From the NCBI RefSeq assembly GCF_000725385.1, contig NZ_CP008884.1, positions 3,410,001-3,474,000 on the forward strand: a stretch of DNA of 64,000 nt, in the 5' to 3' direction. Shown here piece by piece: positions 30,397-39,359 of this stretch. Made by a program: the position numbers and the translations under genes. Under the pieces are notes generated by a model. The model saw only the letters and a program-made list of their open reading frames with translations. It had not been told where the DNA came from and ran no database searches. The stretch is from Dyella japonica A8. Lineage in GTDB: Bacteria > Pseudomonadota > Gammaproteobacteria > Xanthomonadales > Rhodanobacteraceae. Each line of letters starts with the position of its first letter. Positions within the stretch are counted from its first letter, which is position 1.

Positions 30397-31502
30397 GCCC
30401 GATGTCGCATGACGCGAAGAACACCGGCATCCGCGAGCGCCTGGGAGAGCTGTGCTACAACGCCGGCCTGCTCAGTCCGCTGCAGAAGATGCGTGCCTGG
30501 TGGCAGAAGGACCTGCGCATCCTCGCCTATCACCGCGTGATGCCGGTGCCCGACCCCGAGCACTATCCGTTCGACATGGAGCTGATCAGCACCACGCCGG
30601 AGGAATTCCGCGAGCAGATGCTGCTGATCAGGGAGCGCTACCGGCCGATGCGTCTGAGCGATGTCGCCGCGGCCATCAATGCCGGTGAAAACCTGCCGCC
30701 AGACGCGGTGGTGATCACCTTCGACGACGGTTACGACGACAACTACCGCATCGTCTATCCCATCCTGAAGGAACTGGGCGTACCCGCTACCTTCTTCATC
30801 TCCACCGGCCATATCGACAGCGGACGCCCCTACGCCTACGACTGGCTGGTGCACATGATCCTGCTTACCGGCGCCACGCGGCTGGAGCTTCCCGAACTGG
30901 GCATGGATCTGCCGATGCCGGCCAGCCGCGAGGAACGCCGCACCCTCGCCGGCCGCGTGCTCGATCGCATGAAGGAGATCAGCGCGCTGGCGCAGGCGGC
31001 GATGATCCAGCGCCTCGAGGACCAGTGGAACATGCCGTCCGGGCACGCCTATCCGGCGGACTGCCGTCCGATGAACTGGCACCAGCTGCGCGAGATGCGC
31101 GCGGCGGGACTGGAGATCGGCTCGCACGGGGTGAATCACTGGATGCTGTCCAAGCTGCCGCGCGAAGAGCTGGAGCGCGAAGTGTTCGACTCCCGCGACG
31201 CGCTGCTGCGCGAGCTGGGGCCGATGCCCTTGCTGATGTCCTATCCCGTCGGCAGCAACCGCGCGTTCGACGGGCAGGTGATCGACGTGACGCGCCGGGC
31301 CGGCTTCGACCTGGCCTGCAGCTATATCAGCGGCACCAACCCACACCCCGCCGACAACCGCTACGCGCTCTATCGCATCGCGGTGGAGCGCTATTACGGC
31401 AAGGCGTGGTTCGCGGCCCTGCTGGCCATGCCGGGCATCATCGGCTACCAGACGCCGGCCCACCTCGCGTCCGTGGACGAGGCGAAGCCATGTTCCCACT
31501 GA
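30390..31502 (+). CDS. Polysaccharide deacetylase family protein
   Basis: A 370-residue NodB-homology protein. Motif 1 is ITFDDGYDDN (Asp residues for metal and catalysis), and the zinc-ligand motif SHGVNHW lies near residue 247, in a C-terminal position for this subgroup. YPVGSNR follows. It probably removes acetyl groups from N-acetylated sugars of the exopolysaccharide, although no export signal is visible. GGGGTGA precedes the first ATG, which overlaps the preceding stop. An ATG at 30402 is an alternative. It overlaps the polymerase gene by 13 bases. Confidence 0.87.
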   Translation: MVSPMSHDAKNTGIRERLGELCYNAGLLSPLQKMRAWWQKDLRILAYHRVMPVPDPEHYPFDMELISTTPEEFREQMLLIRERYRPMRLSDVAAAINAGENLPPDAVVITFDDGYDDNYRIVYPILKELGVPATFFISTGHIDSGRPYAYDWLVHMILLTGATRLELPELGMDLPMPASREERRTLAGRVLDRMKEISALAQAAMIQRLEDQWNMPSGHAYPADCRPMNWHQLREMRAAGLEIGSHGVNHWMLSKLPREELEREVFDSRDALLRELGPMPLLMSYPVGSNRAFDGQVIDVTRRAGFDLACSYISGTNPHPADNRYALYRIAVERYYGKAWFAALLAMPGIIGYQTPAHLASVDEAKPCSH

Positions 31503-32755
31503 TCCTCGTTTACGTCGTCCTCACCATCGTCCGGCCGCAGGAGTACATCACCTCGCTGATCGGCCTGCCGGTGCTGCCGGTGGTGCTGGTGCTGGCGTTC
31601 GCCGCGTGGGTGGCCTCAGGCGCGCGCCGGTTGCACGCGCCGCAGTTCTTCATCCTGCTGGCTTTCTTCGGCGTGCTGATGGTGTCGGAGGTCGCCAATG
31701 GCTGGCTGGGCGGCGTGAAGGATCAACTGGGCAAGTTCGGCCCGGTGGTGCTGACCTTCTTCATGATCGCTACGGCCTGCACTACGCAGCGACGCATTCT
31801 GGTCCTGATGGCGGTGATGGTGATGTGCGCTACGGTGCTTGCGATGCACGGCATCGGCCAGGCCCGCAGCGGCATCGGCTGGACGGGCATCCCGCTCGGC
31901 GAGGACGGCCGCATCCAGTACGTGGGCATCTTCAACGACCCGAACGACCTGGGCATGCTGTTCGTCTCGGTATTCCCCATGGCCTGCCTGCTGCTCAAGC
32001 GGGCGGGCTTTGTCGGCAAGCTGTTCTGGCTTGGCTGCATCCTCACCCTGCTCTACGGCGTGCGGCTCACCAATTCGCGCGGCGCCATGCTTGGCGTGCT
32101 GATCGTGATCGGCGCCTATGTCTGGTATCGCCGCGGCATGCTGGTGGCTGGCGTGCTGGGCGCGGCGGGCCTGGCGGTGATGAAGATGCTGTCCTCGCGC
32201 ATGCAGGAGCTGGATGCCGGCGAGGAGTCCGCCAGCGGACGCGTGGACGCCTGGTACGAAGGACTGCAGATGTTCAAATCCCACCCGCTCTTTGGCGTGG
32301 GCCCGGGCAATTTCACCGAGTACAACCCGCTGACCGCGCACAACTCCTTCGTGCTGGTGCTGGCGGAAACGGGGTTCGTCGGCTACGTGCTGTGGCTGGC
32401 GCTGATCGGCTACACGTTCTGGATGGTGGCGGCGGTGCTGCGCCTGAAACCCGATGCTGCCACCGAGCCGGCGCGTTTCGCCGCGTGGGACATCGAGCGG
32501 CCGATGGCACTGACCCTGCTGTTGTCGCTGTGCGGCATGTTCGCCTGCGCGTTCTTCCTGAGCCGCAGCTACATGATCGTGTTGTACGTGGTGCTCGCCA
32601 TTGCCACCGGCTTCTTCGTGGGCGCGCGTGAACGCATCGGCGGCCTGCCCGCCTTCAGCATGCATGAAAGCGGCATGCGCTGGATTCCTGCCGCCATTGG
32701 CAGCATCGCCGGCCTGTTCGTGCTGGTGAACATCCTCCTGAGGACCGCCGGATGA
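31490..32755 (+). CDS. O-antigen ligase/polymerase-like membrane protein
   Basis: A 421-residue protein with about eleven membrane segments and a Wzy_C-type periplasmic loop: SGRVDAWYEGLQMFKSHP, GVGPGNF, and HNSFVLVLAETG near residues 245-290. An FNDPNDLGMLF motif resembles the O-ligase family linked to exosortase-A loci. It would polymerise lipid-linked repeat units or ligate the finished chain in the periplasm. It overlaps the deacetylase gene upstream. No other polymerase candidate is visible in the locus, so this is the likely Wzy. Confidence 0.85.
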   Translation: MFPLILVYVVLTIVRPQEYITSLIGLPVLPVVLVLAFAAWVASGARRLHAPQFFILLAFFGVLMVSEVANGWLGGVKDQLGKFGPVVLTFFMIATACTTQRRILVLMAVMVMCATVLAMHGIGQARSGIGWTGIPLGEDGRIQYVGIFNDPNDLGMLFVSVFPMACLLLKRAGFVGKLFWLGCILTLLYGVRLTNSRGAMLGVLIVIGAYVWYRRGMLVAGVLGAAGLAVMKMLSSRMQELDAGEESASGRVDAWYEGLQMFKSHPLFGVGPGNFTEYNPLTAHNSFVLVLAETGFVGYVLWLALIGYTFWMVAAVLRLKPDAATEPARFAAWDIERPMALTLLLSLCGMFACAFFLSRSYMIVLYVVLAIATGFFVGARERIGGLPAFSMHESGMRWIPAAIGSIAGLFVLVNILLRTAG

Positions 32756-32802
32756 CGCGACGTCCTCTCCCTCTTTCCACCCAGGCTTGATGGAGCGTTG
32801 GC

Positions 32803-34164
32803 ATGAGTGGCTGGTACGAACAGGTTTTCCGCGGTGTTCTTTACCCCGCCTACGAAAGCGGACTGCGTCGCCGCAGCACGTTGTCGTGGCTGGCCCGCTA
32901 CGAGCGCGACCAATGGTACTCGCCGCAGGCCATCGCGCAGATGCAGTTCCAGCAGCTGAAGGCGCTGATCGACCACTGCTACCGCGAGGTGCCCTACTAC
33001 CGTCGCCGCTGGCGCGAGCTGGGCATCCTGCCGGAAGACATCCGCAACATGGACGACTATGCGCGGCTGCCGGTGCTGACCAAGGCGGACATCCGCGAGA
33101 ACTTCCAGGACCTGCAGGCCGAATCCTGGCGCAGCCGCCTGCTGTTCAAGCGCACCGGCGGCTCCACCGGCGAGCCGCTGGAACTCGGCTATACCCACGA
33201 GAGCTACGAGCGACGCATGGCGGTGATGTGGCGCGGCTACGGCTGGACGGGCTCGCGGCCTGGCCGCCGCACGCTGTACCTGTGGGCCGGCACGGTGGGC
33301 ACGCCGGGCCGCATGCACCAGCTCAAGGATGGCCTTTACAACGCGCTGTTCGCGCGCCGCATGCTCAACAGTTTCGACATGACCGAGTCGAACCTGGCCA
33401 GGTATGCCGACGCCATCGACCGCTACCGACCCGCCATCATCGTCGGCTACGTGCATCCGCTGGCGCAGCTGGCGACATGGATGACGGAAACCGGCCGCAA
33501 GGTGCACCGCCCCGAGGCCGTGATCACGGCGGCCGAAGCGCTGCATCCGCACCAGCGCGAGGTGATCGGCGGCGCTTTCGGCGCGCCGGTCTACAACACC
33601 TACGGTTGCCGCGAGTTCATGCTGATTGCTTCCGAATGCACGCATCACCAGGGGCTGCACGTCAATGCGGACCATCTGGTGGTCGAACTGCTCGACGAAA
33701 CAGGCAACCCCACCGCGCACGGCCCCGGCGAGGTCACCGTCACCGACCTTTCCAACGATGGCATGCCGTTCATCCGCTACCTCAACGGCGACCTGGCCAC
33801 GGCGTCGGAGGCGCGCAGCTGCGCCTGCGGCCGCGGCCTGCCTTTGCTGGAACGGGTCGATGGCCGTGTGCTCGATGCCATCCGCACGCCGGATGGGCGC
33901 ATCCTGCCGGGCGAGTTCTTCCCGCACATGCTGAAGGACGTGCCGGGCCTTGCGCGCTTCCAGCTCGTGCAGCGGGAGCTGGGCCGGCTGGAGCTGTCCA
34001 TCGTGCGCAACGACCGCTTCGACGATGCATCCATCGCCTATATCCAGCGCGAGACGGCCAAGGTCCTGGGAGACAGCGTGGCGCTGGACTATCGCTTCGT
34101 CGACGACATCCCGCTGACCCGCAGCGGCAAGCATCGCGTCACCCGCTCGGAGCTGGTCTCGTGA
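32803..34164 (+). CDS. CapK/PaaK-type AMP-forming ligase
   Basis: A 453-residue member of the phenylacetate-CoA ligase-like family known as CapK in capsule clusters. It has an N-terminal LIDHCYREVPYYRRRW segment, the phosphate-binding loop KRTGGSTGEPL near residue 120, YNTYGCREFM, VTDLSNDGMPFIRYLNGD near 325, and a cysteine pair CACGRGL. The domain activates carboxylates as adenylates. In exopolysaccharide loci the substrate is generally unknown. Here it may activate an acid that decorates the sugar, or act with the PKS/NRPS product. The stop overlaps the next GTG as GTGA. Confidence 0.87.
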   Translation: MSGWYEQVFRGVLYPAYESGLRRRSTLSWLARYERDQWYSPQAIAQMQFQQLKALIDHCYREVPYYRRRWRELGILPEDIRNMDDYARLPVLTKADIRENFQDLQAESWRSRLLFKRTGGSTGEPLELGYTHESYERRMAVMWRGYGWTGSRPGRRTLYLWAGTVGTPGRMHQLKDGLYNALFARRMLNSFDMTESNLARYADAIDRYRPAIIVGYVHPLAQLATWMTETGRKVHRPEAVITAAEALHPHQREVIGGAFGAPVYNTYGCREFMLIASECTHHQGLHVNADHLVVELLDETGNPTAHGPGEVTVTDLSNDGMPFIRYLNGDLATASEARSCACGRGLPLLERVDGRVLDAIRTPDGRILPGEFFPHMLKDVPGLARFQLVQRELGRLELSIVRNDRFDDASIAYIQRETAKVLGDSVALDYRFVDDIPLTRSGKHRVTRSELVS

Positions 34165-35282
34165 ACATCACGCACGTGGTCGAGAACCTCAACCGCGGCG
34201 GCCTGGAGCGCATGGTGCTCGACCTGGTCCAGCGCCAGCAGCAGCAAGGCCACCGTTGCCAGGTGGTCTGCCTGTACGAGACGGGGGCCCTGGCGCATGA
34301 GCTGGATGTCGCCGGCATTCCCGTGGTGGCGTGCCACAAGGGGCGCGGCATCGACCTGCGCGCCCTGGCCCGGGTGCGCTGGGCCATCGACCGCCACGAC
34401 ACTGACATCCTGCACACGCACAACGCCGTGGCGCACTACCAGGCCGTGCTGGCTTCCTTCGGGCTCGGCGTGCTGCGCACACTCAACACACGCCATGGCA
34501 TGGGCGCGGGCCAGCGAACGGGCCGCAAGGAGTGGCTCTATCGTCGCGCGCTGTCGCGCACGGACATTGTGGTGACGGTATGCGAGGCCGCGCGCCGCAA
34601 TGGCATATCGCGCGGCATGTTTCCGCCACCGATGACGCGCGTGGTTCCCAACGGCATCGCCATCGAGCGTTTCAGGCCGACATCGGATACGGCACGTCAG
34701 CGTGTACGGCAGATGCTTGGCCTTCCGGGTGACACCTTCCTCATCGGCAACGTAGGCCGGCTCAACTGGACCAAGGACCAGGCCGGGCTGATCCGCGCCT
34801 TTAGGCAGATCCACGCACGGCACCCTGCGACGGCGTTGTTGCTGATCGGCGACGGCGAGCTGCGCGCCGAGCTCGAGCGGTGCGCGGTGCGCGAAGGCGT
34901 CGGCCAGGCCGTGCATTTCCTCGGCGACCGCAACGACGTGCGTGACCTGCTGCAGGGGCTGGATCTGTTCGTGCTGTCCTCGACCAGCGAGGGCTATTCC
35001 ATGGCACTGCTGGAAGCCTGCGCGGCCGCGCTGCCCATCGTGGCCACCGACGTGGGGGGCAACGGCGAAATCATCCACAGTGGCCGCACCGGGCAGCTGG
35101 TGCCTCCAGGCGAACCCGATGCCCTGGCCGAGGCCATGCTGTTGCTGCTGGAGAAGCCCGCCATCGCTTCGAGCTACGGGAGTGCCGCGCGCACCTGGGT
35201 GGAAAAGCACGGCTCGCTGGAGGCGATGGCCGATCGGTACGAACGCCTCTATCAGGACAGGGAGTGTGAAACGTGCGCCTGA
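34161..35282 (+). CDS. Glycosyltransferase family 4
   Basis: A 373-residue GT-B enzyme that starts with GTG inside the preceding stop codon. The N-terminus NITHVVENLNRGGLERMV contains the GGLE loop seen in the Stp2-like transferases of PEP-CTERM/EpsH systems. The donor-binding half has GNVGRLNWTKDQ and ends in the EGYSMALLEACAAALP motif with the EX7E glutamates. It probably adds one sugar of the repeat unit on the cytoplasmic face. A 10-base overlap with the next glycosyltransferase indicates translational coupling. Confidence 0.88.
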   Translation: MNITHVVENLNRGGLERMVLDLVQRQQQQGHRCQVVCLYETGALAHELDVAGIPVVACHKGRGIDLRALARVRWAIDRHDTDILHTHNAVAHYQAVLASFGLGVLRTLNTRHGMGAGQRTGRKEWLYRRALSRTDIVVTVCEAARRNGISRGMFPPPMTRVVPNGIAIERFRPTSDTARQRVRQMLGLPGDTFLIGNVGRLNWTKDQAGLIRAFRQIHARHPATALLLIGDGELRAELERCAVREGVGQAVHFLGDRNDVRDLLQGLDLFVLSSTSEGYSMALLEACAAALPIVATDVGGNGEIIHSGRTGQLVPPGEPDALAEAMLLLLEKPAIASSYGSAARTWVEKHGSLEAMADRYERLYQDRECETCA

Positions 35283-36508
35283 AGGTACTCATCCTGACCA
35301 ACCTGTTCCCCTCGCCGTGGGATCCGCTGCGCAGCCCGTTCAATCGCCAGCAGTTCGAGCGACTGGGCGAGCAGCACGAGGTGGACGTGATCACCGCCGT
35401 GGATTTTCGCGAGCGCTTCAGCCGCAAGCGCAAAGCCTTCCGCGCGGACAACGTCAACACCGACCACTTCGTGTTCTTCTACCCGCCCCTGATAGGCCGC
35501 CCGCTGCACGCCGCCTGCTGGCTACTCTCCCTGCTGGGCCAGAAGCTGAAACGGTTCCGGCGGGCGCAGTACGACTGCCTGCTGGTGAGCTGGGGCTATC
35601 CGGATGCGGCGGCGGGCGGCTGGCTGGCGCGCCACCTCGGCATCCCGTACGTGGTCAAGGTGCACGGCTCCGACCTCAACGTGAAAGCCGAGCAACCGCT
35701 GGTTCGGCCACAGATCCGGCGCGCGCTGCAGGGCGCGCAGGCGGTGGTGGCGGTAAGCCAGGCGCTGGCCGAGAAGGCCGTTTCGCTGGGCGTCGACCCA
35801 GCCCGCGTGCATGTGCTCTACAACGGCGTCGAACCCAGCCTGTTCCACCCCGGCTCACTGAGCGAAGCACGTACCCGGCTGGGGCTGCCGCAGGACGAAC
35901 GCATCGTGCTCTATGTCGGCAACCTGAAGGACACCAAAGGCTGCCTCGACCTGCTCGAAGCCTTTCCGCACGTCCTGCTGACCCACCCGGACGCCAACCT
36001 GATCCTCATCGGCTCCGGCCCCGCCCGCGACCCGCTGCTGCAACGTGCCAACGCGCTGGGCTGCCAGAACCGCGTGCGCCTCGTCGGCGCCGTTGAACAC
36101 GACGCACTCGGCGACTGGTTCCGCGCCGCCGACCTGCTGTGCCTGCCCAGCCACAACGAAGGCGTGCCCAACGTCGTCCTCGAAGCCATGGCCTGCGGCA
36201 CCCCCGTCGTCGCCACCCGCGTCGGCGGCATCCCCGAAGTCCTGCCCCAACATGCCGGCCTGCTCGTCAACGCCCACGACCGCATCGGCCTCGAAGGCGC
36301 CCTCGTCGACGCCCTCGGCAAAGCCTGGGACAGCGACCACATCGCCAGCCATGCCAGCCGCTTTCGCTGGGACGAAAACATCCAGCGACTGGATGGCATT
36401 CTGGAGGCAGCGGCTTTGAGCCGAAAAAGTCAGGTAAAGAGCAATGCCTCCGCGACAGGCAAGGCGAAAAAGTCGCTCGACCGTATTGCGGCGAAGAACA
36501 TGCCTTGA
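35273..36508 (+). CDS. Glycosyltransferase family 4
   Basis: A 411-residue GT-B enzyme with GTG start 35273 (AGGGAGTGTGAAAC before it). Motifs include LTNLFPSPWDP at the N-terminus, VKVHGSDLN, LYVGNLKDTKGCLDL, and NEGVPNVVLEAMACGTPVVATRVGG with the EX7E pair. The last roughly 30 residues (SRKSQVKSNASATGKAKK...) are Lys-rich and beyond the usual fold end, and they run toward the repeat region. The 3' third of the gene has a marked excess of C over G on the plus strand, unlike the genes before it. It is the last gene of the plus-strand block. Confidence 0.87.
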   Translation: MRLKVLILTNLFPSPWDPLRSPFNRQQFERLGEQHEVDVITAVDFRERFSRKRKAFRADNVNTDHFVFFYPPLIGRPLHAACWLLSLLGQKLKRFRRAQYDCLLVSWGYPDAAAGGWLARHLGIPYVVKVHGSDLNVKAEQPLVRPQIRRALQGAQAVVAVSQALAEKAVSLGVDPARVHVLYNGVEPSLFHPGSLSEARTRLGLPQDERIVLYVGNLKDTKGCLDLLEAFPHVLLTHPDANLILIGSGPARDPLLQRANALGCQNRVRLVGAVEHDALGDWFRAADLLCLPSHNEGVPNVVLEAMACGTPVVATRVGGIPEVLPQHAGLLVNAHDRIGLEGALVDALGKAWDSDHIASHASRFRWDENIQRLDGILEAAALSRKSQVKSNASATGKAKKSLDRIAAKNMP

Positions 36509-36689
36509 TGCCTTGGAGATTTGGCGCTCTGGCGCTTTAAGTCCTCACCGCCATGGCGCGTTGCGAAGCGCTTGGAACTACCCGCTGTGTAGAGGCGGAG
36601 GTTGCCAAGTAACGACCTGCCTCACACGTTCGGGCTTATCCCCACGGAATGCTGCCAGCTCTGGCTCTGAAGGCCATTTTCTTTGGGTT

Positions 36690-36719
36690 ACTTTTCTTTT
36701 GGGCCAGCAAAAGAAAAGT
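36690..36719. terminator. Perfect hairpin within repeat A
   Basis: A 12-base-pair perfect inverted repeat (acttttcttttg and caaaagaaaagt) with loop ggccag, about 180 bases past the last glycosyltransferase gene. The arms are A/T-rich rather than G/C-rich, so it may be a repeat-borne RNA hairpin more than a classic terminator, but it could end transcription from either side. Confidence 0.45.
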
Positions 36720-36810
36720 GACTCGGCCTTCGGCAGAAGGTCGAAACGCCCGCTGCGTAAGCGGCCAGATCGCCGTATCGCCTGAGGCGAAGACCAAACG
36801 TGACCGCTAC

Positions 36811-36838
36811 TGGATCCCGGCCTGCGCCGGGATGACGG
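36811..36838. repeat. tggatccc...gggatgacgg palindromic repeat
   Basis: The unit tggatcccggcctgcgccgg plus gatgacgg forms a short palindrome (cccggc with gccggg around a ctgc core). Relatives lie at 36986-37013 and 45045-45072. Similar intergenic palindromes are dispersed in many bacterial genomes. Confidence 0.65.
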
Positions 36839-36903
36839 ATAGGGGCGGTCCCGCGAGCACCCAATGCTGCGCCCTCTCCCGCAACAGAAAAGCGACCCGG
36901 CCT

Positions 36904-36927
36904 TCCCACGGAACTAGCTTTGCGTCG
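36904..36927 (-). repeat. 24/25-base element, inverted copy
   Basis: Read on the minus strand this is cgacgcaaagctagttccgt followed by ggga. It is nearly identical to the 25-base insertion at 44898-44922, but in the opposite orientation. A shortened relative lies at about 37071 (cgaagctagtccc). Here it replaces a middle segment of the repeat mosaic between cggcctt and taagcgg. Confidence 0.6.
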
Positions 36928-36985
36928 TAAGCGGCCAGATCGCCGGATCACAGCAACCAAAGGCCGCGAGAAAGAGCAAAGTCAC

Positions 36986-37013
36986 TGGATCCCAGCCTTC
37001 GCTGGGGTGACGG
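36986..37013. repeat. tggatccc...ggggtgacgg palindromic repeat
   Basis: The second palindrome of copy A, with arms cccagc and gctggg. The compensatory changes relative to the unit at 36811 keep the pairing, which suggests that the hairpin rather than the exact sequence is maintained. Confidence 0.65.
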
Positions 37014-37253
37014 CTCTTATGTGGCATGGAGGCTAGGTTGCCAGCACCTGCCTGCGGGCGTTCTGCGCCGCGAAGCTAGTCCCTGCCCGGCGCGCCGGGA
37101 TGGCGGATAGAAATGTTCCCGGGAGGACTCAACACCACACCCACCCCTCAAGGCCACAACCATTCATGGCTGTTCCCTGCACTCTTCCGCGGAGGAGCAA
37201 GAAGCGGTGCGGCACGACTGGTAAGCGCAAGGCAGTACAACACTCCACCAGAA

Positions 37254-39359
37254 CTACTTGTCAGACACCGACGTGACCACCCCGACAGACGACAACGGCG
37301 AATCCCCGAACATCACATCCATTCCCCGCCTCACCCCCACCCGCGGTTCCCACCCCAACACATCCCGTGCCACCCGCTGATCAAAATTCGCCAACGGCCG
37401 CAACGAACGCACGCGATACCGCGTCAACGGCACATTCCTCCGCAACACCTTGCCAAGCCCCTCCACCCCAAACGCCAGCACCAGCAGCAACCACGTTGGC
37501 CACCGCATCAAGCGCAATTCACTCCCCCGCTTGCGTCGCACACGATCGAGGTATTCACCTTGCGTCACCACCGCCGGGTCCACCACGTGCACCAGCTCTC
37601 CCTCCGCATCGGCGGACTGCGCCGCCAGCAGCAGTGCATCGACCACGTCGTCCACATACACCAGCGGCAAACTCTGCGCCGGCGAGCCGACGGCGATCCA
37701 GCGGCCCGCGATACCCAGCGTGCCGTTCGGCGTGGTGTGCTCCGAATCCGGGCCGATGATCTGCCCCGGCCGAATCACCACTGCCGGCAACCCGTGCTCG
37801 CGCATGGCATCGCGCACATAGGTTTCGGCCGCCAGCTTGGTCTGCGTGTAACTGCCCCGCCACTCCGGATGTGGCTCCAGCGGCGACGATTCGTCGATGG
37901 TCACGGCAGGATCCCGTCCGGCGTGATCGAGCACGCTCATCGAGCTCACGTAGACCAGCCTGTCCGTTCCATGGCGAAGGCACGCATCCACTACGTTACG
38001 CGTGCCCCACGCCGTGCCGGCCTCGAATTCGCGCGGGCCACCACCCATCGCCGCACCCACGTGGTAAACCACACGCGCGCCTTGCACGGCGTGGTCGACG
38101 ATGCGCGGATCGCCCAGGTCGCCCACCACCACCTGCTGCACCATGGCGGCGAGACGCGTGTCCTCCCGGCGCACCAGCACCCGAACGCTCTGGCCGCGTC
38201 GGCGCAGGGCACTCACCAGCGTACGACCGAGAAAGCCGGACGCGCCCGTGACCAGGACGTCCACCGGCGCCAGCGCCGCGAAGCGCGCCTCCAGTTCCTG
38301 CCGGCGCTCATCGTCGGCACGGCGACACGCCGCTTCCATCAGTGCGATGGGGTGACGGCCGTCCTCGGCACTGACTGGCGGTGCCTTGCCGTCGATCAAT
38401 GCACGCGCAAATGCCGCTGCACCCGACTGGATGCCGGGCGACGGCCGCAATCGACCCGTGGCAAACCGCAGCACATTCCACGGAATGCGAAAGACATCGC
38501 GTACAGCACCCCCAAAGGCCCCTATCACGATGCCAATGAACTTCGGGCCTGGCAGCACGCGCCGCACGTGGCTGACCTGCAGGAAGCGGTCGATCTCGAT
38601 CACCCCACGCGTGCCCTGCACCACGATGCGGTTCAGCATCGGGCGCACATTCCATGACAGCATCACCCGCCCCGAGCCCCGCGCACAGGTGGCCGATGCC
38701 TGCCACTCGTCGAACTTCAGCGTGGTCGAGCGGCCGGTGGAGCGGTAACGGATATCCACCTCGGCGATCTCGCCAAGAAAGGCCTCCAACGTGTACAGGC
38801 CATGCACGCCCAGGTCGCGGAACGGATAGGAGCCCTGCGTCACCATGGCGGGCAGCGGTCCGCCGCCATAGGGCGGGTAGTCGGAACTGCGCCACACATC
38901 CACGGCGACAAGATCGCCGCAGGCACCCGCATCCACCAGCGCCTGCGCGCGCTCGATCATCGGATCGAACAGATCGGAGTGGTCCACCGACAGCACGAGG
39001 CCCTTTTCGCGGGCGCTAGCGATCATCGCGTCGCACTCTGCCACCGAGTCGGCCATCGGCTTCTCGACAAAGACGTGGCAGCCCATGTCGAGGGCGCGCA
39101 AGGTCAGCGCGCAGTGGCTGGAAGGCGGTGTCAGCACGTGGATGGCCTGCGGGTGGCGGGCGCCGAGCTCGGCAAGGTCCGACGTCGCGAGCCCGATGCC
39201 ATACGTCTGCGCCAGCCGGCGCGCCGCCTGTGTGTCGAGATCGCAGATGCCGACAATCTCCACGTCGTCGAGCCGCTTCAGCGCCTCGATGTGGTAACGC
39301 GCCACATAGCCCGCGCCGACGATGCCGACGCGCAGCCGCTTGTCCCTGGAAACGCTCAT
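37254..39359 (-). CDS. Gfo/Idh/MocA oxidoreductase fused to SDR epimerase/dehydratase
   Basis: A 701-residue two-domain protein. Residues 1-365 are a Gfo/Idh/MocA NAD(P)-dependent sugar oxidoreductase: GIVGAGYVARYH near 13, the catalytic-lysine motif VEKPMA near 98, and a DLGVHGLYTLE substrate-domain motif. Residues about 370-700 are an extended SDR: VTGASGFLGRTL near 372, YVSSMSVLDHAG, and GSYTQTKLAAE with Tyr-x3-Lys. The two halves probably perform successive steps on one nucleotide sugar, such as oxidation and then epimerisation or reduction. The start overlaps the upstream glycosyltransferase stop as ATGA. The 3' end shows strong C skew on the plus strand. Confidence 0.86.
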   Translation of the reverse strand: MSVSRDKRLRVGIVGAGYVARYHIEALKRLDDVEIVGICDLDTQAARRLAQTYGIGLATSDLAELGARHPQAIHVLTPPSSHCALTLRALDMGCHVFVEKPMADSVAECDAMIASAREKGLVLSVDHSDLFDPMIERAQALVDAGACGDLVAVDVWRSSDYPPYGGGPLPAMVTQGSYPFRDLGVHGLYTLEAFLGEIAEVDIRYRSTGRSTTLKFDEWQASATCARGSGRVMLSWNVRPMLNRIVVQGTRGVIEIDRFLQVSHVRRVLPGPKFIGIVIGAFGGAVRDVFRIPWNVLRFATGRLRPSPGIQSGAAAFARALIDGKAPPVSAEDGRHPIALMEAACRRADDERRQELEARFAALAPVDVLVTGASGFLGRTLVSALRRRGQSVRVLVRREDTRLAAMVQQVVVGDLGDPRIVDHAVQGARVVYHVGAAMGGGPREFEAGTAWGTRNVVDACLRHGTDRLVYVSSMSVLDHAGRDPAVTIDESSPLEPHPEWRGSYTQTKLAAETYVRDAMREHGLPAVVIRPGQIIGPDSEHTTPNGTLGIAGRWIAVGSPAQSLPLVYVDDVVDALLLAAQSADAEGELVHVVDPAVVTQGEYLDRVRRKRGSELRLMRWPTWLLLVLAFGVEGLGKVLRRNVPLTRYRVRSLRPLANFDQRVARDVLGWEPRVGVRRGMDVMFGDSPLSSVGVVTSVSDK

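Larger units (their letters stand above)
36535..37041. repeat. Intergenic repeat mosaic, copy A
   Basis: About 500 bases made of segments that recur in the same order and orientation at 44644-45101. These are ctttaagtcctc, the ggccattttctttgggttactt block, the tcgaaacgcccgc block, a tggatccc palindrome, and a closing ggctcttatg and gaggctaggttg. Copy A is richer, with two palindromes and a second degenerate copy of the middle part. No gene is supportable in the 36509-37253 gap. The remaining bases to 37253 show no clear feature apart from a fragment (cgaagctagtccc near 37071) of the 25-base element. Confidence 0.75.

Noticed and set aside
36535..37041. Possible insertion sequence remnant
   Set aside because: No transposase fragment, no terminal inverted repeats at the ends and no target duplication were seen. 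The structure is a mosaic of short palindromic repeats.
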